DNA from: an uncultured bacterium
GTDB lineage: Bacteria > Planctomycetota > UBA8742 > UBA2392
NCBI GenBank assembly: GCA_938014885.1
Contig: CALLQI010000004.1
Location: 1-64,000, forward strand
Direction: 5' to 3'
DNA: 64,000 nucleotides
The position numbers and the translations under genes are program-made. Positions 1 through 8,079 of this stretch are shown in pieces. Under the pieces are notes generated by a model. That model was given only the letters and a program-made list of their open reading frames with translations, was not told the DNA's origin and searched no databases. Every line of letters begins with the position of its first letter. Positions within the stretch are counted from its first letter, which is position 1.

Positions 1-62
1 CCGCCCAGCAGTTCATGCAGCAGCTCGCGGCCCTGGCCGGCGGTGTCTACATCGCAGCATAA
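1..62 (+). CDS. C-terminal fragment of an unidentified protein
   Basis: A reading frame is open from the window edge to a TAA at 60-62 and gives the tail AQQFMQQLAALAGGVYIAA. Only about 20 codons are visible, so the family cannot be determined. The pattern LAALAGGVYIA resembles the last strand of some von Willebrand factor A-like domains, but this is a weak inference. It is followed by two GNRA-loop hairpins that could terminate it, and it converges on the kinase gene. Confidence 0.45.
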   Translation, partial: AQQFMQQLAALAGGVYIAA

Positions 63-107
63 GGACCATAGCAGCCGACTCGAAACCGTCGGATCGCTTG
101 GAGGATA

Positions 108-129
108 GGGGGAGCCGCAAGGCTCCCCC
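108..129. terminator. Hairpin with GCAA loop between convergent genes
   Basis: A perfect 9-bp stem (GGGGGAGCC / GGCTCCCCC) closed by a GCAA tetraloop. It lies in the gap between the partial plus-strand gene and the minus-strand kinase gene. There is no T-tract on either side, so termination is inferred from position and stability only. Confidence 0.5.
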
Positions 130-146
130 GAGGCATTAACAAAGCA

Positions 147-167
147 GGGGGAGCCGAAAGGCTCCCC
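147..167. terminator. Second hairpin, GAAA loop, near copy of the first
   Basis: An 8-bp stem (GGGGAGCC / GGCTCCCC) with a GAAA loop, 17 nt after the preceding hairpin and almost the same in sequence. The tandem pair can serve both converging genes. The short T-run after it on the plus strand is only TTC. Confidence 0.5.
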
Positions 168-239
168 TTCTCGATCCATCATCCGAAACCACGCCCTACA
201 ACCCACAACCTGAACCCTACAACCTAAGAAACCTGCCCT

Positions 240-1307
240 CTACTTAGCAGGCGGCTTGCGGGGCGGTGCTCCCAGCGGCTTCGTGTAGCCGGCCGAGTCT
301 GTAGGCAACTGGAACTGTGTCGCCATTGTCGTGCCGCGCGGGTTGAAGCCGCTTGTGGGGTCCTTCACCGCCGGGCTGCTTGAACGCGCGGCCCCGCCCA
401 TCGGCGCGGTGCTGTCCAGGCCGGCGGCCCGCAGCGCGTCGCGGGCCTTCTTGAGAACCGCAAGTACGGCCGCAATGTTGGGCAGGCGGCGGCGCGGGTC
501 TTTGGCGGTCATGGCCACGATGGCCTCGCGCAGTTCCTTGGGCAGCGGCTTGAAGAACTCGTCGGGCATCTCAAGAGTTTCGTTGACGACGTTCAGCAGC
601 ACCGCCATCGGCGTCGGCCCGTCGAAAGGCAGGCGGCCGGTGATGAACTGCCAGAAGGTCATGCCCAGCGCGTAGATGTCCACGCGGGCGTCAACGTCCA
701 TGCTCTTGATCTGCTCCGGTGCCATGTAGTTCGGCGTGCCAACCACCTGATTGCTCAGCGTCAACGCGGCCGCTGTGTTGGTGATGCTGCGCGCCAGGCC
801 GAAGTCCGTGACTTTCACCTTGCCGTCGCGCGCGATCAGGATGTTTGCGGGCTTCACGTCGCGGTGCATGATGCCTTGCTCATGGGCTTCGCCCAAAGCT
901 CGGGCGACGAAGCCGGCGATGTTCACGGCGCGCATCGGGCTGAAGCGGCCTTCCTTGTCGAGCAGGCGCTGTGCGTCCACGCCTTCGACGTACTCCATGA
1001 CCAGGTAATACACGCCGTGGTCTTGGCCGACGTCGAGGGTGCGCACAATGTTGGCGTGTTGCAGGCGGCCGCTGACGCGGGCTTCGCGCAGGAAGCGCTC
1101 GACCATCTCGCGCTTGCCCACGAACAGGTCAGGCAGCAGCTTGATCGCGACCTTCATGTCGAGGCCGGGGTGATAGCCCAGGTACACAGCACCCATGCCG
1201 CCGCGGCCGAGAATGCTTTGCGCGACGACGTTGCCGAACTTCTGGCCGATGATGGGGTCTGTGTGTTGTGACTGGCTCATGCGTTTCCCTGGCGCCGAAG
1301 GGTCCAT
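240..1307 (-). CDS. Serine/threonine protein kinase (Hanks type), soluble
   Basis: The 355-residue product carries all main eukaryotic-like kinase motifs: the glycine loop GRGGMG at 34-39, the ATP-binding lysine of VAIK at 56, HRDVKPAN with the catalytic Asp at 150, DFG at 168-170 and APE at 196-198. The C-terminal ~70 residues are Pro/Ala/Ser-rich and have no membrane segment or sensor domain, so it is probably cytosolic. The bases before this ATG include GAGG at a 7-nt spacing. An alternative ATG nine codons later (1280) has AGGGA in front of it and is equally possible. It lies 35 nt downstream of a secreted protein gene on the same strand. Substrates cannot be inferred. Confidence 0.93.
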   Translation of the reverse strand: MDPSAPGKRMSQSQHTDPIIGQKFGNVVAQSILGRGGMGAVYLGYHPGLDMKVAIKLLPDLFVGKREMVERFLREARVSGRLQHANIVRTLDVGQDHGVYYLVMEYVEGVDAQRLLDKEGRFSPMRAVNIAGFVARALGEAHEQGIMHRDVKPANILIARDGKVKVTDFGLARSITNTAAALTLSNQVVGTPNYMAPEQIKSMDVDARVDIYALGMTFWQFITGRLPFDGPTPMAVLLNVVNETLEMPDEFFKPLPKELREAIVAMTAKDPRRRLPNIAAVLAVLKKARDALRAAGLDSTAPMGGAARSSSPAVKDPTSGFNPRGTTMATQFQLPTDSAGYTKPLGAPPRKPPAK

Positions 1308-1342
1308 TATGCCGCCTCACCGCTCAATGGGCTACGGGCCCG

Positions 1343-2311
1343 CTAACGTTGTTCGTCGGGTTTGTCGTCGGGCTTTGGGGCCGGATTGGCCTCGCGGACG
1401 GTGTCAGAAACCGTCCGGTGCGTGGTGGTAGCGCTGGCGCCCAGCCATTGCCCGTCGCGGAAAAGGTCGCCCGTGACCTTGGCCGTGATCGTGCTTTCCA
1501 CACTTCGCACGAACCGCCCTTCCACGTCAAACACCAGCGTTGCCTGCATGGTCAGGGTCAACTTCGTGCCTTCGCGCCACTCGGCACCACTCAGCGAATC
1601 CAGGGGCAGCAGGTTTTTGACCTCGATCGATACTTCGACGGTGGCCAGGCCGCCCTCCAGCTTGGTCAGTTTGCCTTCCGCCGTGAACTCGGGCTCGAGC
1701 TTGCCCTTGCGGCCGAAACGCAGCAGTTGCCGGCCAAGTTCGGCCGTGTCGGGCTTCCAGGTTGCGCCCACGGCCACGGGCTCAGCGGTCAGCAGCGGGT
1801 GGCCGCGCTTGTTGCGAACATCCAGCTCCTGGCGCAGCTCCAGCGGGTTGGGGCCGAGGCTGGTGGTGGGCTGGCGCGTAACGCGGCGCTGGAAGAACTC
1901 GCCCTTCCATTCCTCGTCGTAGGCCGCGCCCTGCAGCGGGCCTTCACCTGCATAGGTCTGCTCGGATGCGGTCTCGCCGGGTTTGACGCGCGATTGCGTC
2001 AACTCGTGCTTCGTGAACTCGACGCGCTGCTTCAACAGACTGCCCTGGGCATCAAGCAGTAGCGGCTCGCGCGCGATCACGTAGACGTGCTTGTCGGTGG
2101 CTGAGCCTGAAACGGTATCCGTGCCGCCGTCGGGGCGCGGCACATCAAGCCGCAGCGCGGTGTCCACGGTGACGGTTTCGGTGGTGATATAGCGATGCGC
2201 CTTGTCCGGCGCGGGCGTCAGCTTCACGACTTCGTCGGCAAGCACCATGGCTTGCAGCACGATCAGCACCAGCAAGCTTGCCGCCACCGTTCGCAACGAG
2301 TGCTCCTGCAT
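1343..2311 (-). CDS. Secreted protein of unknown function
   Basis: The product is 322 residues. The N-terminus is a classical signal peptide (MQEHSLRTVAASLLVLIVLQ, then AMVLADEV), so the protein is probably exported. The rest is predicted beta-rich, with many Thr/Glu-rich strands and no motif I recognise. The start was set by the TGATG overlap with the stop of the upstream zinc-ribbon gene at 2311-2313, which implies translational coupling. A longer frame reaching 2359 would bury the signal peptide and is less likely. The gene sits in a probable three-gene minus-strand operon with the zinc-ribbon protein and the Ser/Thr kinase. Confidence 0.8.
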   Translation of the reverse strand: MQEHSLRTVAASLLVLIVLQAMVLADEVVKLTPAPDKAHRYITTETVTVDTALRLDVPRPDGGTDTVSGSATDKHVYVIAREPLLLDAQGSLLKQRVEFTKHELTQSRVKPGETASEQTYAGEGPLQGAAYDEEWKGEFFQRRVTRQPTTSLGPNPLELRQELDVRNKRGHPLLTAEPVAVGATWKPDTAELGRQLLRFGRKGKLEPEFTAEGKLTKLEGGLATVEVSIEVKNLLPLDSLSGAEWREGTKLTLTMQATLVFDVEGRFVRSVESTITAKVTGDLFRDGQWLGASATTTHRTVSDTVREANPAPKPDDKPDEQR

Positions 2312-3831
2312 CAGCGCCTTCGGACCGACACGTCCGCAAAGCGCGGGTTGTCGTTCCACTTGTGGGTTGCCAGGTACTGACCGATCAGCCGCGTGGCCGC
2401 CGTCGTGTTGAACTGGGCCTGGTTCATTACGATGTCGGCCAGTTCCGGTTCATGCTGCGCCATGCCGCCGTTATCGATGAAGTCTCGGTAGTTGGCTGCC
2501 CGATCCGCATCATCGCGACCATTGAACTTCAGCGTAACCTTCCAGCCTTCCAGCCGCCCATCTCGCAACACGTCAAAGTCGTAGTCCCACGATGCGGGGG
2601 CAGCCGATTGCTGGTTTTGTTGCTGCGGCTGGGGGTCCGGCCTTGGCGTACTCGCGGGCTGGCCATAGATCATGAAAAGCGCCACCGCGCCGCCGATGAT
2701 TGCCGCCACGACCAAGCTGAAAATAAGCACCTTGATCCAGCTGATCGGGGCCGCGCCCTGCACTTCACCGGTGCTGCCGTTGATCAGAACGTTGTATTGC
2801 TTGTTCTGGAACTGGTACGCCATCACGTACACCGGCAGCAGCGCGTGCTTGAAACTTTGGCCGAAGTAGGTGCTGCGCACTTCGAGATAGCGGTGGGTGT
2901 CTCCGGGCACGTCGCGGCCACAGCGGGCGTACAGCTCCGCCTGCATGCCGTTGCGCGCGAGTTCCCAGCCTGCCTTCAAGTCAATGCTGTAGCGCTCAGC
3001 CCGGAAACCGGCCAGGTACTTGGCGTCGTAGGGAATCAGCGCCTTTGTGGGGAAGGGCTCAATCTTCTTCATCAGTTTCTGCAGGTCGCCCTGGTAGAAC
3101 TGGCGGCTGGCGCACACCAGCCAGTCGTCGAAGAAGTCGCGGCGCTGGCCGTTAGTCCACACCCAGCGAATCTTGCGCACTTGGCGCGTACGGCGCTTGC
3201 CCTGGCTGTCGGTGTAACTTTCGGTGACGTAGTAGTAATAGCCCGCCTGTGCCGTCCAGCGGCTGTGTGCGTGCGAGTCATAGGTCCAGAACGGCACGTA
3301 GATCCCGTGCAGGTCCTGCACGTTGGCGCGCTGTTGCAACGCCCCGGGCCGGAACAGCTTCACGAAAAGACGGCCAAAGAACCCGCTGCCGGCCAGCCAT
3401 TTGCGGAACTTCTCGACGCCGTCGGCAGCCGCAAACGCAAACGGCATGATGCTTTCAGGCTGCAGCACGTCGGGCGGCAACTCTTCTTCGATGATGCGCT
3501 TGCCGCCGCAGTAATCGCAGCGCGCGGTCTGTGCGCCGGCCGCAACCACGATGTCGGCACCGCAATCCTGGCACTTGATTTCGCGTTTGCCGGCCGGGTC
3601 CACGCGCTGCGTGCGACCGAGATAGCGCGCGATGGCGTCATTGAGGTCGTACTCAATGACGGCCGCGCCTTCCTTCACGTCAATCGTCTGGCTGTGGCCG
3701 CAGTAGCCGCACTTGAGCTCGCGGGCGCCGGGTTTGAACTCAAGCTCTGCACCGCACTGGCCGCAGGGCAGGGTTGTCGCGGTTGTCTTCTGGCCCTCTA
3801 CGGGCCCCTGGTCGTTGTCGTGCTCGCCCAC
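2311..3831 (-). CDS. Double zinc-ribbon membrane protein
   Basis: A 506-residue protein starting at GTG 3831. Two rubredoxin-like zinc ribbons are visible near the N-terminus: CGQCG...CGYCG, then CQDCG...CDYCGG. A middle region rich in Tyr/Trp/Phe includes YVPFWTYDSHAHSRW, and a single membrane segment follows (WIKVLIFSLVVAAIIGGAVA) before a Pro/Gln-rich linker and a short C-terminal domain outside. Proteins of this build are often misnamed as PriA-like or TFIIB-type in databases; nothing here suggests a helicase. The frame continues upstream to 3936, but those 35 residues are of random composition. Function is unknown, possibly envelope-associated. It is coupled to the secreted protein gene by TGATG. 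Confidence 0.78.
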   Translation of the reverse strand: MGEHDNDQGPVEGQKTTATTLPCGQCGAELEFKPGARELKCGYCGHSQTIDVKEGAAVIEYDLNDAIARYLGRTQRVDPAGKREIKCQDCGADIVVAAGAQTARCDYCGGKRIIEEELPPDVLQPESIMPFAFAAADGVEKFRKWLAGSGFFGRLFVKLFRPGALQQRANVQDLHGIYVPFWTYDSHAHSRWTAQAGYYYYVTESYTDSQGKRRTRQVRKIRWVWTNGQRRDFFDDWLVCASRQFYQGDLQKLMKKIEPFPTKALIPYDAKYLAGFRAERYSIDLKAGWELARNGMQAELYARCGRDVPGDTHRYLEVRSTYFGQSFKHALLPVYVMAYQFQNKQYNVLINGSTGEVQGAAPISWIKVLIFSLVVAAIIGGAVALFMIYGQPASTPRPDPQPQQQNQQSAAPASWDYDFDVLRDGRLEGWKVTLKFNGRDDADRAANYRDFIDNGGMAQHEPELADIVMNQAQFNTTAATRLIGQYLATHKWNDNPRFADVSVRRR

Positions 3832-4000
3832 AGTGTGCCCCCGCCGCTTGAATCGATGCGACAGTTTAGAGGGTCCGGCCCCTGTGACCAGTGTGCTGTG
3901 CAGGCGTGCCCCGAAGCCCCGATTTCCTGAACCCAATCGGCCCGCAAGACGTAAAGTAAGAAGGCCGCGGGGCGCGGCGCGACCATTGCCTGAGGTTTAC

Positions 4001-7000
4001 ATGCGCTATCTGCTGATTCTGCTGCTTGCCATCTCGGCTGACGCCGTCACCGCCGCTGAGCCGCATCCGCAATACCGGGTGTCTTCGCTGCAGGCCAATG
4101 CCGCTGGCGGGGATGACGGCGAAGATGATGAAGAGCGTGCCGACACAGTCGATTCCTGGCTGGCCGATGCTGAACAGGCGCTTGACCTAGGGCGCTACAA
4201 GACCGCCCGCTCCGAGTACCGCAAGGTCGTAAAGGAAATGCCCACGCACCAGGCCGGTGCGCGCGGTTTGGCCGAAACCAACGCCCAGACCGGCGACTAC
4301 AAGGTCGCAATCAAGGGCCTCGAAACCTGCATCAAGGCCGTCGGCACCGCCGTTGAGCCCGCGACGCTGGCGCTGCTCGGTCGCCTGCAAGTCATGGTCG
4401 GCGACTACGCCGCCGCCGAAGCCACCGGCAAGCTGCTGGTCGAGAACGCCGCTGCCGAAGCCAAAGATGGCGCGGGCCGCACCGAAGTGATTGCCGGGGC
4501 CGTCGACGGCCACGTGCTGAAGGGGCACGTGTACCGCCTGCGCGGCATGTACGACGCGGCGAAGCTTGAGTACGACTCCGTGCGCCAGGTCGTCGGCGCG
4601 CTGCGCGCCAACGTGATGAAGATCGACAAGGCGCTGGGCCGCCAGCCGGCATTGGCGGACCTCTGGTGCAGCGCCGGTGAGGCCTACTTTTGGCTGAACC
4701 GCCTGCATGACGCCAACGATTGCTGGGGCAACGCCCTGATCGCCGACGAGTACCACCAGCGGACCAACGGCTGGATGGCGCGCCTGTACCTTGAGCAAAA
4801 CCACGACAGCAGCAGCCGTGTCAATTACTCCGAGCTGTACCTGAAGCACAACCCCTTCGCGCCTGACCTGAAGCTGCGCCTGGCTGAGGCCTATTTCTTC
4901 CGCTGGAACATGGGCGGCGGCATGAAGCAGCTGGATGAAGCGCTCAAGACAAACCCCGACCACCCGGAAATCCTGACGCTGCGCGCGATCAAGTACCTCT
5001 ACACCGACCAGTACGATGAAGCCCGCAAAGACTACGAACGCGCGCTGAAGACCAACCCGGTACACGCCGAGGCACTGGGTGCCAAGGCCCTGCACGCGGC
5101 CACGCTGGGCAATGCCGACCTGTACGCTGAAGTCGAAAAGGCGATGCTGCAGGTCAATCCCAAGCCCGCGCGGTTCTATGAGATCATCGCCGATGGTCTC
5201 AGCGATCGTTTCCGGTATGTCGAAGCGCTGCCGCTGTACGCCAAGGCGCTGGAGTGCAACCCCGAGCACTGGACCGCCTACAAGGGCCAGGGCATGGCGG
5301 CGATGAACTTCGGCGACGACGTGCTGGGCAAGTCGTCACTCAAGACCGCGCTCGACAAAGACCCGCTTCGCAACAACCTGCAAACGCTCAACCTGCTGAC
5401 ACTTCTCGACAGCTACAAGAACTTCGAGCGCGTGGTTTCCGACAACGGCCGCTGGCGCCTGCTGGTGCACAAGTCCGAATCAGCCGTGATGGTGCCGATG
5501 TACCTTGAGGCTTTGGACGAAGCCTGGGAATCGCAGGCCAAGAAGTACGACTTCGAGCCGCGCAAGCCGATCGTGGTTGAAGCCTTCCACCGCCACGAAG
5601 ACTTTGAAGTGCGCACCGTCGGCATCACCGGCCTGCCCGCTTTGGGCGCCTGCTTCGGCCAGCTGATCACGCTGGACAGCCCCAGTGCCAGGCCGGCGGG
5701 CAGCTACAACTGGCGCAGCACGCTGGTGCACGAAATGGACCACGTGTTCCAGCTGCAGATCAGCAACGGCCAGATCCCGCGCTGGCTGGCGGAAGGCTGC
5801 AGCGTCTACGAAGAAAAGCGCACCCGCCCCGAGTGGGAGCGCCACATGGAAGACCAGTTGTTCATGCACTACCACATGGACGACATCCCGCCGGTCAAGA
5901 CCTTCAACGAATGGTTCCGCGACGGCAGCAAGATCCTGTTCGCCTACTACCTCGGCAACGTGATGCTTGAGTACATCGACAAAAAGCTCGGCGGCCTCAG
6001 CAACGTACGCAAGATGATTGAGATGTTCGGGCAAAAGAAGACGCCAGAAGAGGTGTTCCGCGCCTGCCTGAAGCTTGAGCCCGAACAGTTCGACAAGGGC
6101 TTCAAAGACTACGTCGCCAACGAACGCATCGCGCACCTGCGCATGGTGCCGCGCGTAAGCCAAAAGCGCATGGACGCGCTGTACTTCAAGTACGAAGACG
6201 GCGAATCGGATGTCAACGACCTGGTTGAGTTGGCGCTGGGCTACGCGCAGCGCGGCAGCAAGATCGACGCCGAGACTTTCCTGGGCCTGGCCCGCGTCAA
6301 GGGCGCCGAGAAAAGCATGGGCCCCGACGGTGCCCGCTTTCACTACACCATGGCCATGCTGGCGCGTATGGATGAGGGCATGCGCGATGCCGAACGCAAC
6401 GCCAAAGTGCAGCAGCACATTGAAGTGGCAATCGGCCGCGGGCTTGAGGACTTCCAGACCTTCCTGATGCTGGCGCAATTCGCGCAGCGGGCGCAGAACG
6501 CCGACATGTACCTGCACTGGGTGCGTGAGGCTAACCGCGCGTTCCCCGAAAACCCGCAACCCTACGCGCTGATGTACCAGTACTACATGTCTCGCGGCCA
6601 GCAGAAGGACGCCGTCGAAGCCGCCGAAAAGTGGATGAGCGTCGATGAAAACAACCTGCAGATCCGCCAGTGGCTGATCCAGAACGTGTACGACCCCGGC
6701 CGCAACTGGGAAAAGCTGGCCGATATGGCCTACCAGGCGCTGAACGTGGCCCCGCTGGATGCAGGCCTGCACCGCGCGCGCGCCATGGCACTGCGCCGCC
6801 TGAAGAAGTGGGACGAGGCCGTGAAGCACTTTGAATACACGCGGCGCATGGCCCGCGGCGAAACGCCCGACGAGGCACTGGCCGCCGAAGTGAACGCGAT
6901 TCTCGACATCGCAGCCACGTGGATGCAGGCCGAGAACAAAGAGAAGTGCAAAGAAGCGCTGGAAAGGGCGCGCCTGTTGGATCCAGACAACGAGCGCATC

Positions 7001-7057
7001 AAGACCATCGAGAAAGATCTCGAAGGCAACTCAGAGGAAGAGGAAGAAGAGTTCTAG
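4001..7057 (+). CDS. TPR protein with a peptidase MA-like (HExxH) domain
   Basis: The product is 1018 residues and starts with a signal peptide (MRYLLILLLAISADAVTAAE), preceded by GAGG at a 6-nt spacing. Residues ~45-500 are tetratricopeptide repeats. A gluzincin-like domain follows with HEMDH at ~577-581 and the downstream PRWLAEGCSVYEE motif, typical of the peptidase MA family where the Glu in this segment is the third zinc ligand. More TPRs fill the C-terminal third, ending in an acidic tail (EEEEEEF). Secreted TPR-metallopeptidases of this type are frequent in Planctomycetota; their substrates are not known. The last bases overlap the convergent HExxH gene by 4 bp. Confidence 0.88.
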   Translation: MRYLLILLLAISADAVTAAEPHPQYRVSSLQANAAGGDDGEDDEERADTVDSWLADAEQALDLGRYKTARSEYRKVVKEMPTHQAGARGLAETNAQTGDYKVAIKGLETCIKAVGTAVEPATLALLGRLQVMVGDYAAAEATGKLLVENAAAEAKDGAGRTEVIAGAVDGHVLKGHVYRLRGMYDAAKLEYDSVRQVVGALRANVMKIDKALGRQPALADLWCSAGEAYFWLNRLHDANDCWGNALIADEYHQRTNGWMARLYLEQNHDSSSRVNYSELYLKHNPFAPDLKLRLAEAYFFRWNMGGGMKQLDEALKTNPDHPEILTLRAIKYLYTDQYDEARKDYERALKTNPVHAEALGAKALHAATLGNADLYAEVEKAMLQVNPKPARFYEIIADGLSDRFRYVEALPLYAKALECNPEHWTAYKGQGMAAMNFGDDVLGKSSLKTALDKDPLRNNLQTLNLLTLLDSYKNFERVVSDNGRWRLLVHKSESAVMVPMYLEALDEAWESQAKKYDFEPRKPIVVEAFHRHEDFEVRTVGITGLPALGACFGQLITLDSPSARPAGSYNWRSTLVHEMDHVFQLQISNGQIPRWLAEGCSVYEEKRTRPEWERHMEDQLFMHYHMDDIPPVKTFNEWFRDGSKILFAYYLGNVMLEYIDKKLGGLSNVRKMIEMFGQKKTPEEVFRACLKLEPEQFDKGFKDYVANERIAHLRMVPRVSQKRMDALYFKYEDGESDVNDLVELALGYAQRGSKIDAETFLGLARVKGAEKSMGPDGARFHYTMAMLARMDEGMRDAERNAKVQQHIEVAIGRGLEDFQTFLMLAQFAQRAQNADMYLHWVREANRAFPENPQPYALMYQYYMSRGQQKDAVEAAEKWMSVDENNLQIRQWLIQNVYDPGRNWEKLADMAYQALNVAPLDAGLHRARAMALRRLKKWDEAVKHFEYTRRMARGETPDEALAAEVNAILDIAATWMQAENKEKCKEALERARLLDPDNERIKTIEKDLEGNSEEEEEEF

Positions 7058-8019
7058 CGGCGCTTCCAGTCGTCGCCGTCTTCTTCGGGTGCGTAGCTTT
7101 CTTCGTTTTCGGGTTCGTGGTAGGACCATTCCGGGTCGCCCGGGTAGTGCTTTTCATGGTCTTCCCAAACGGCCAGTTGGCTCTTGCCACGCTGCCGCCG
7201 CAGCAGCACCGCCCCCACCGCGATCAGACCCGTGATGCCGAACAGCCAGATCCACCATGTCGCACCCAGCCATGCGAACCAGCGCTCAGTTGATTCCGAT
7301 TTGCGCTTCTCGAGCCATGCCGCCTCAAACGCGCTCACGGGCTCGCCGGTCACGACTTCGAACTCGCGCGCAAAGTCAGCGCCGGGCTGCGTCAGTGCTT
7401 GCAAAAACGCGCGAAACTTCTCGGCGCCGTGGCGCTTCACCATCAGGTTGATGACTTCGCGCGCTTCAGCGTATGCGGCCCCGGCGCGGGCCTCGTGGCG
7501 CAGCGCGGAATCCAGGTCGGCGAAGTCGGTGTAATCATCCAGCGTCATGCCGGCGTTTTCGCGCAACTCGTTCAACGCGACGCTTTCGATGTACTGGGCC
7601 ACGCCTTCTTCAAACCACAGCGGCCGCTGTGCACGCAAGGCACTGCCCAGCACCAGGTGCGCCATCTCGTGGCGCAGCACGCCAATCGGCTCCAGTTGCC
7701 GGTCGGCAATCCCGCTCAGGTTGATCACGACGCGGCGCGAGGCCGGCATCGCGTAACCCAGCACACTTTCGGCGTGCATGCCAACGCCGTCCTGCGCGGC
7801 CACACGGGCGAACTGCGCGCCTGAGCCCACAATCACCAGGTACACGGGGCCATCGTCGCGCAGGCCGGTTTTCTTGTGGATGACCTCAAAGGCCTCATCC
7901 ACGCGCGCGGTGAGACGCGCCACCGTGGCGTCGGATGCACCCATGGACTCAACGTGCAGGTCGCGGGCCGCAAGCGGCATGACTGAAGAAAGCACAAGCA
8001 TCAGCAGAAGCGCGCGCAC
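7054..8019 (-). CDS. Membrane-anchored peptidase MA-like (HExxH) protein
   Basis: The product is 321 residues. GTG 8019 is chosen because GGAAGG precedes it and the residues from there form a signal peptide (VRALLLMLVLSSVMPLAA). The metalloprotease signature is HEMAH followed by PLWFEEGVAQYIES, the usual spacing for the zinc-binding helix and second Glu. Near the C-terminus one membrane segment (WWIWLFGITGLIAVGAVLL) is followed by a charged, cytosolic tail rich in Glu and Tyr, so the catalytic domain should face the periplasm. It converges on the TPR-peptidase gene, sharing the tetranucleotide CTAG at the stops. Confidence 0.85.
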   Translation of the reverse strand: MRALLLMLVLSSVMPLAARDLHVESMGASDATVARLTARVDEAFEVIHKKTGLRDDGPVYLVIVGSGAQFARVAAQDGVGMHAESVLGYAMPASRRVVINLSGIADRQLEPIGVLRHEMAHLVLGSALRAQRPLWFEEGVAQYIESVALNELRENAGMTLDDYTDFADLDSALRHEARAGAAYAEAREVINLMVKRHGAEKFRAFLQALTQPGADFAREFEVVTGEPVSAFEAAWLEKRKSESTERWFAWLGATWWIWLFGITGLIAVGAVLLRRQRGKSQLAVWEDHEKHYPGDPEWSYHEPENEESYAPEEDGDDWKRR

Positions 8020-8079
8020 ACGGCACCTTCCAACCCGGTCCTGAGCGATAACGCACGAAGGGTGCAACTGAGTCCCGCG

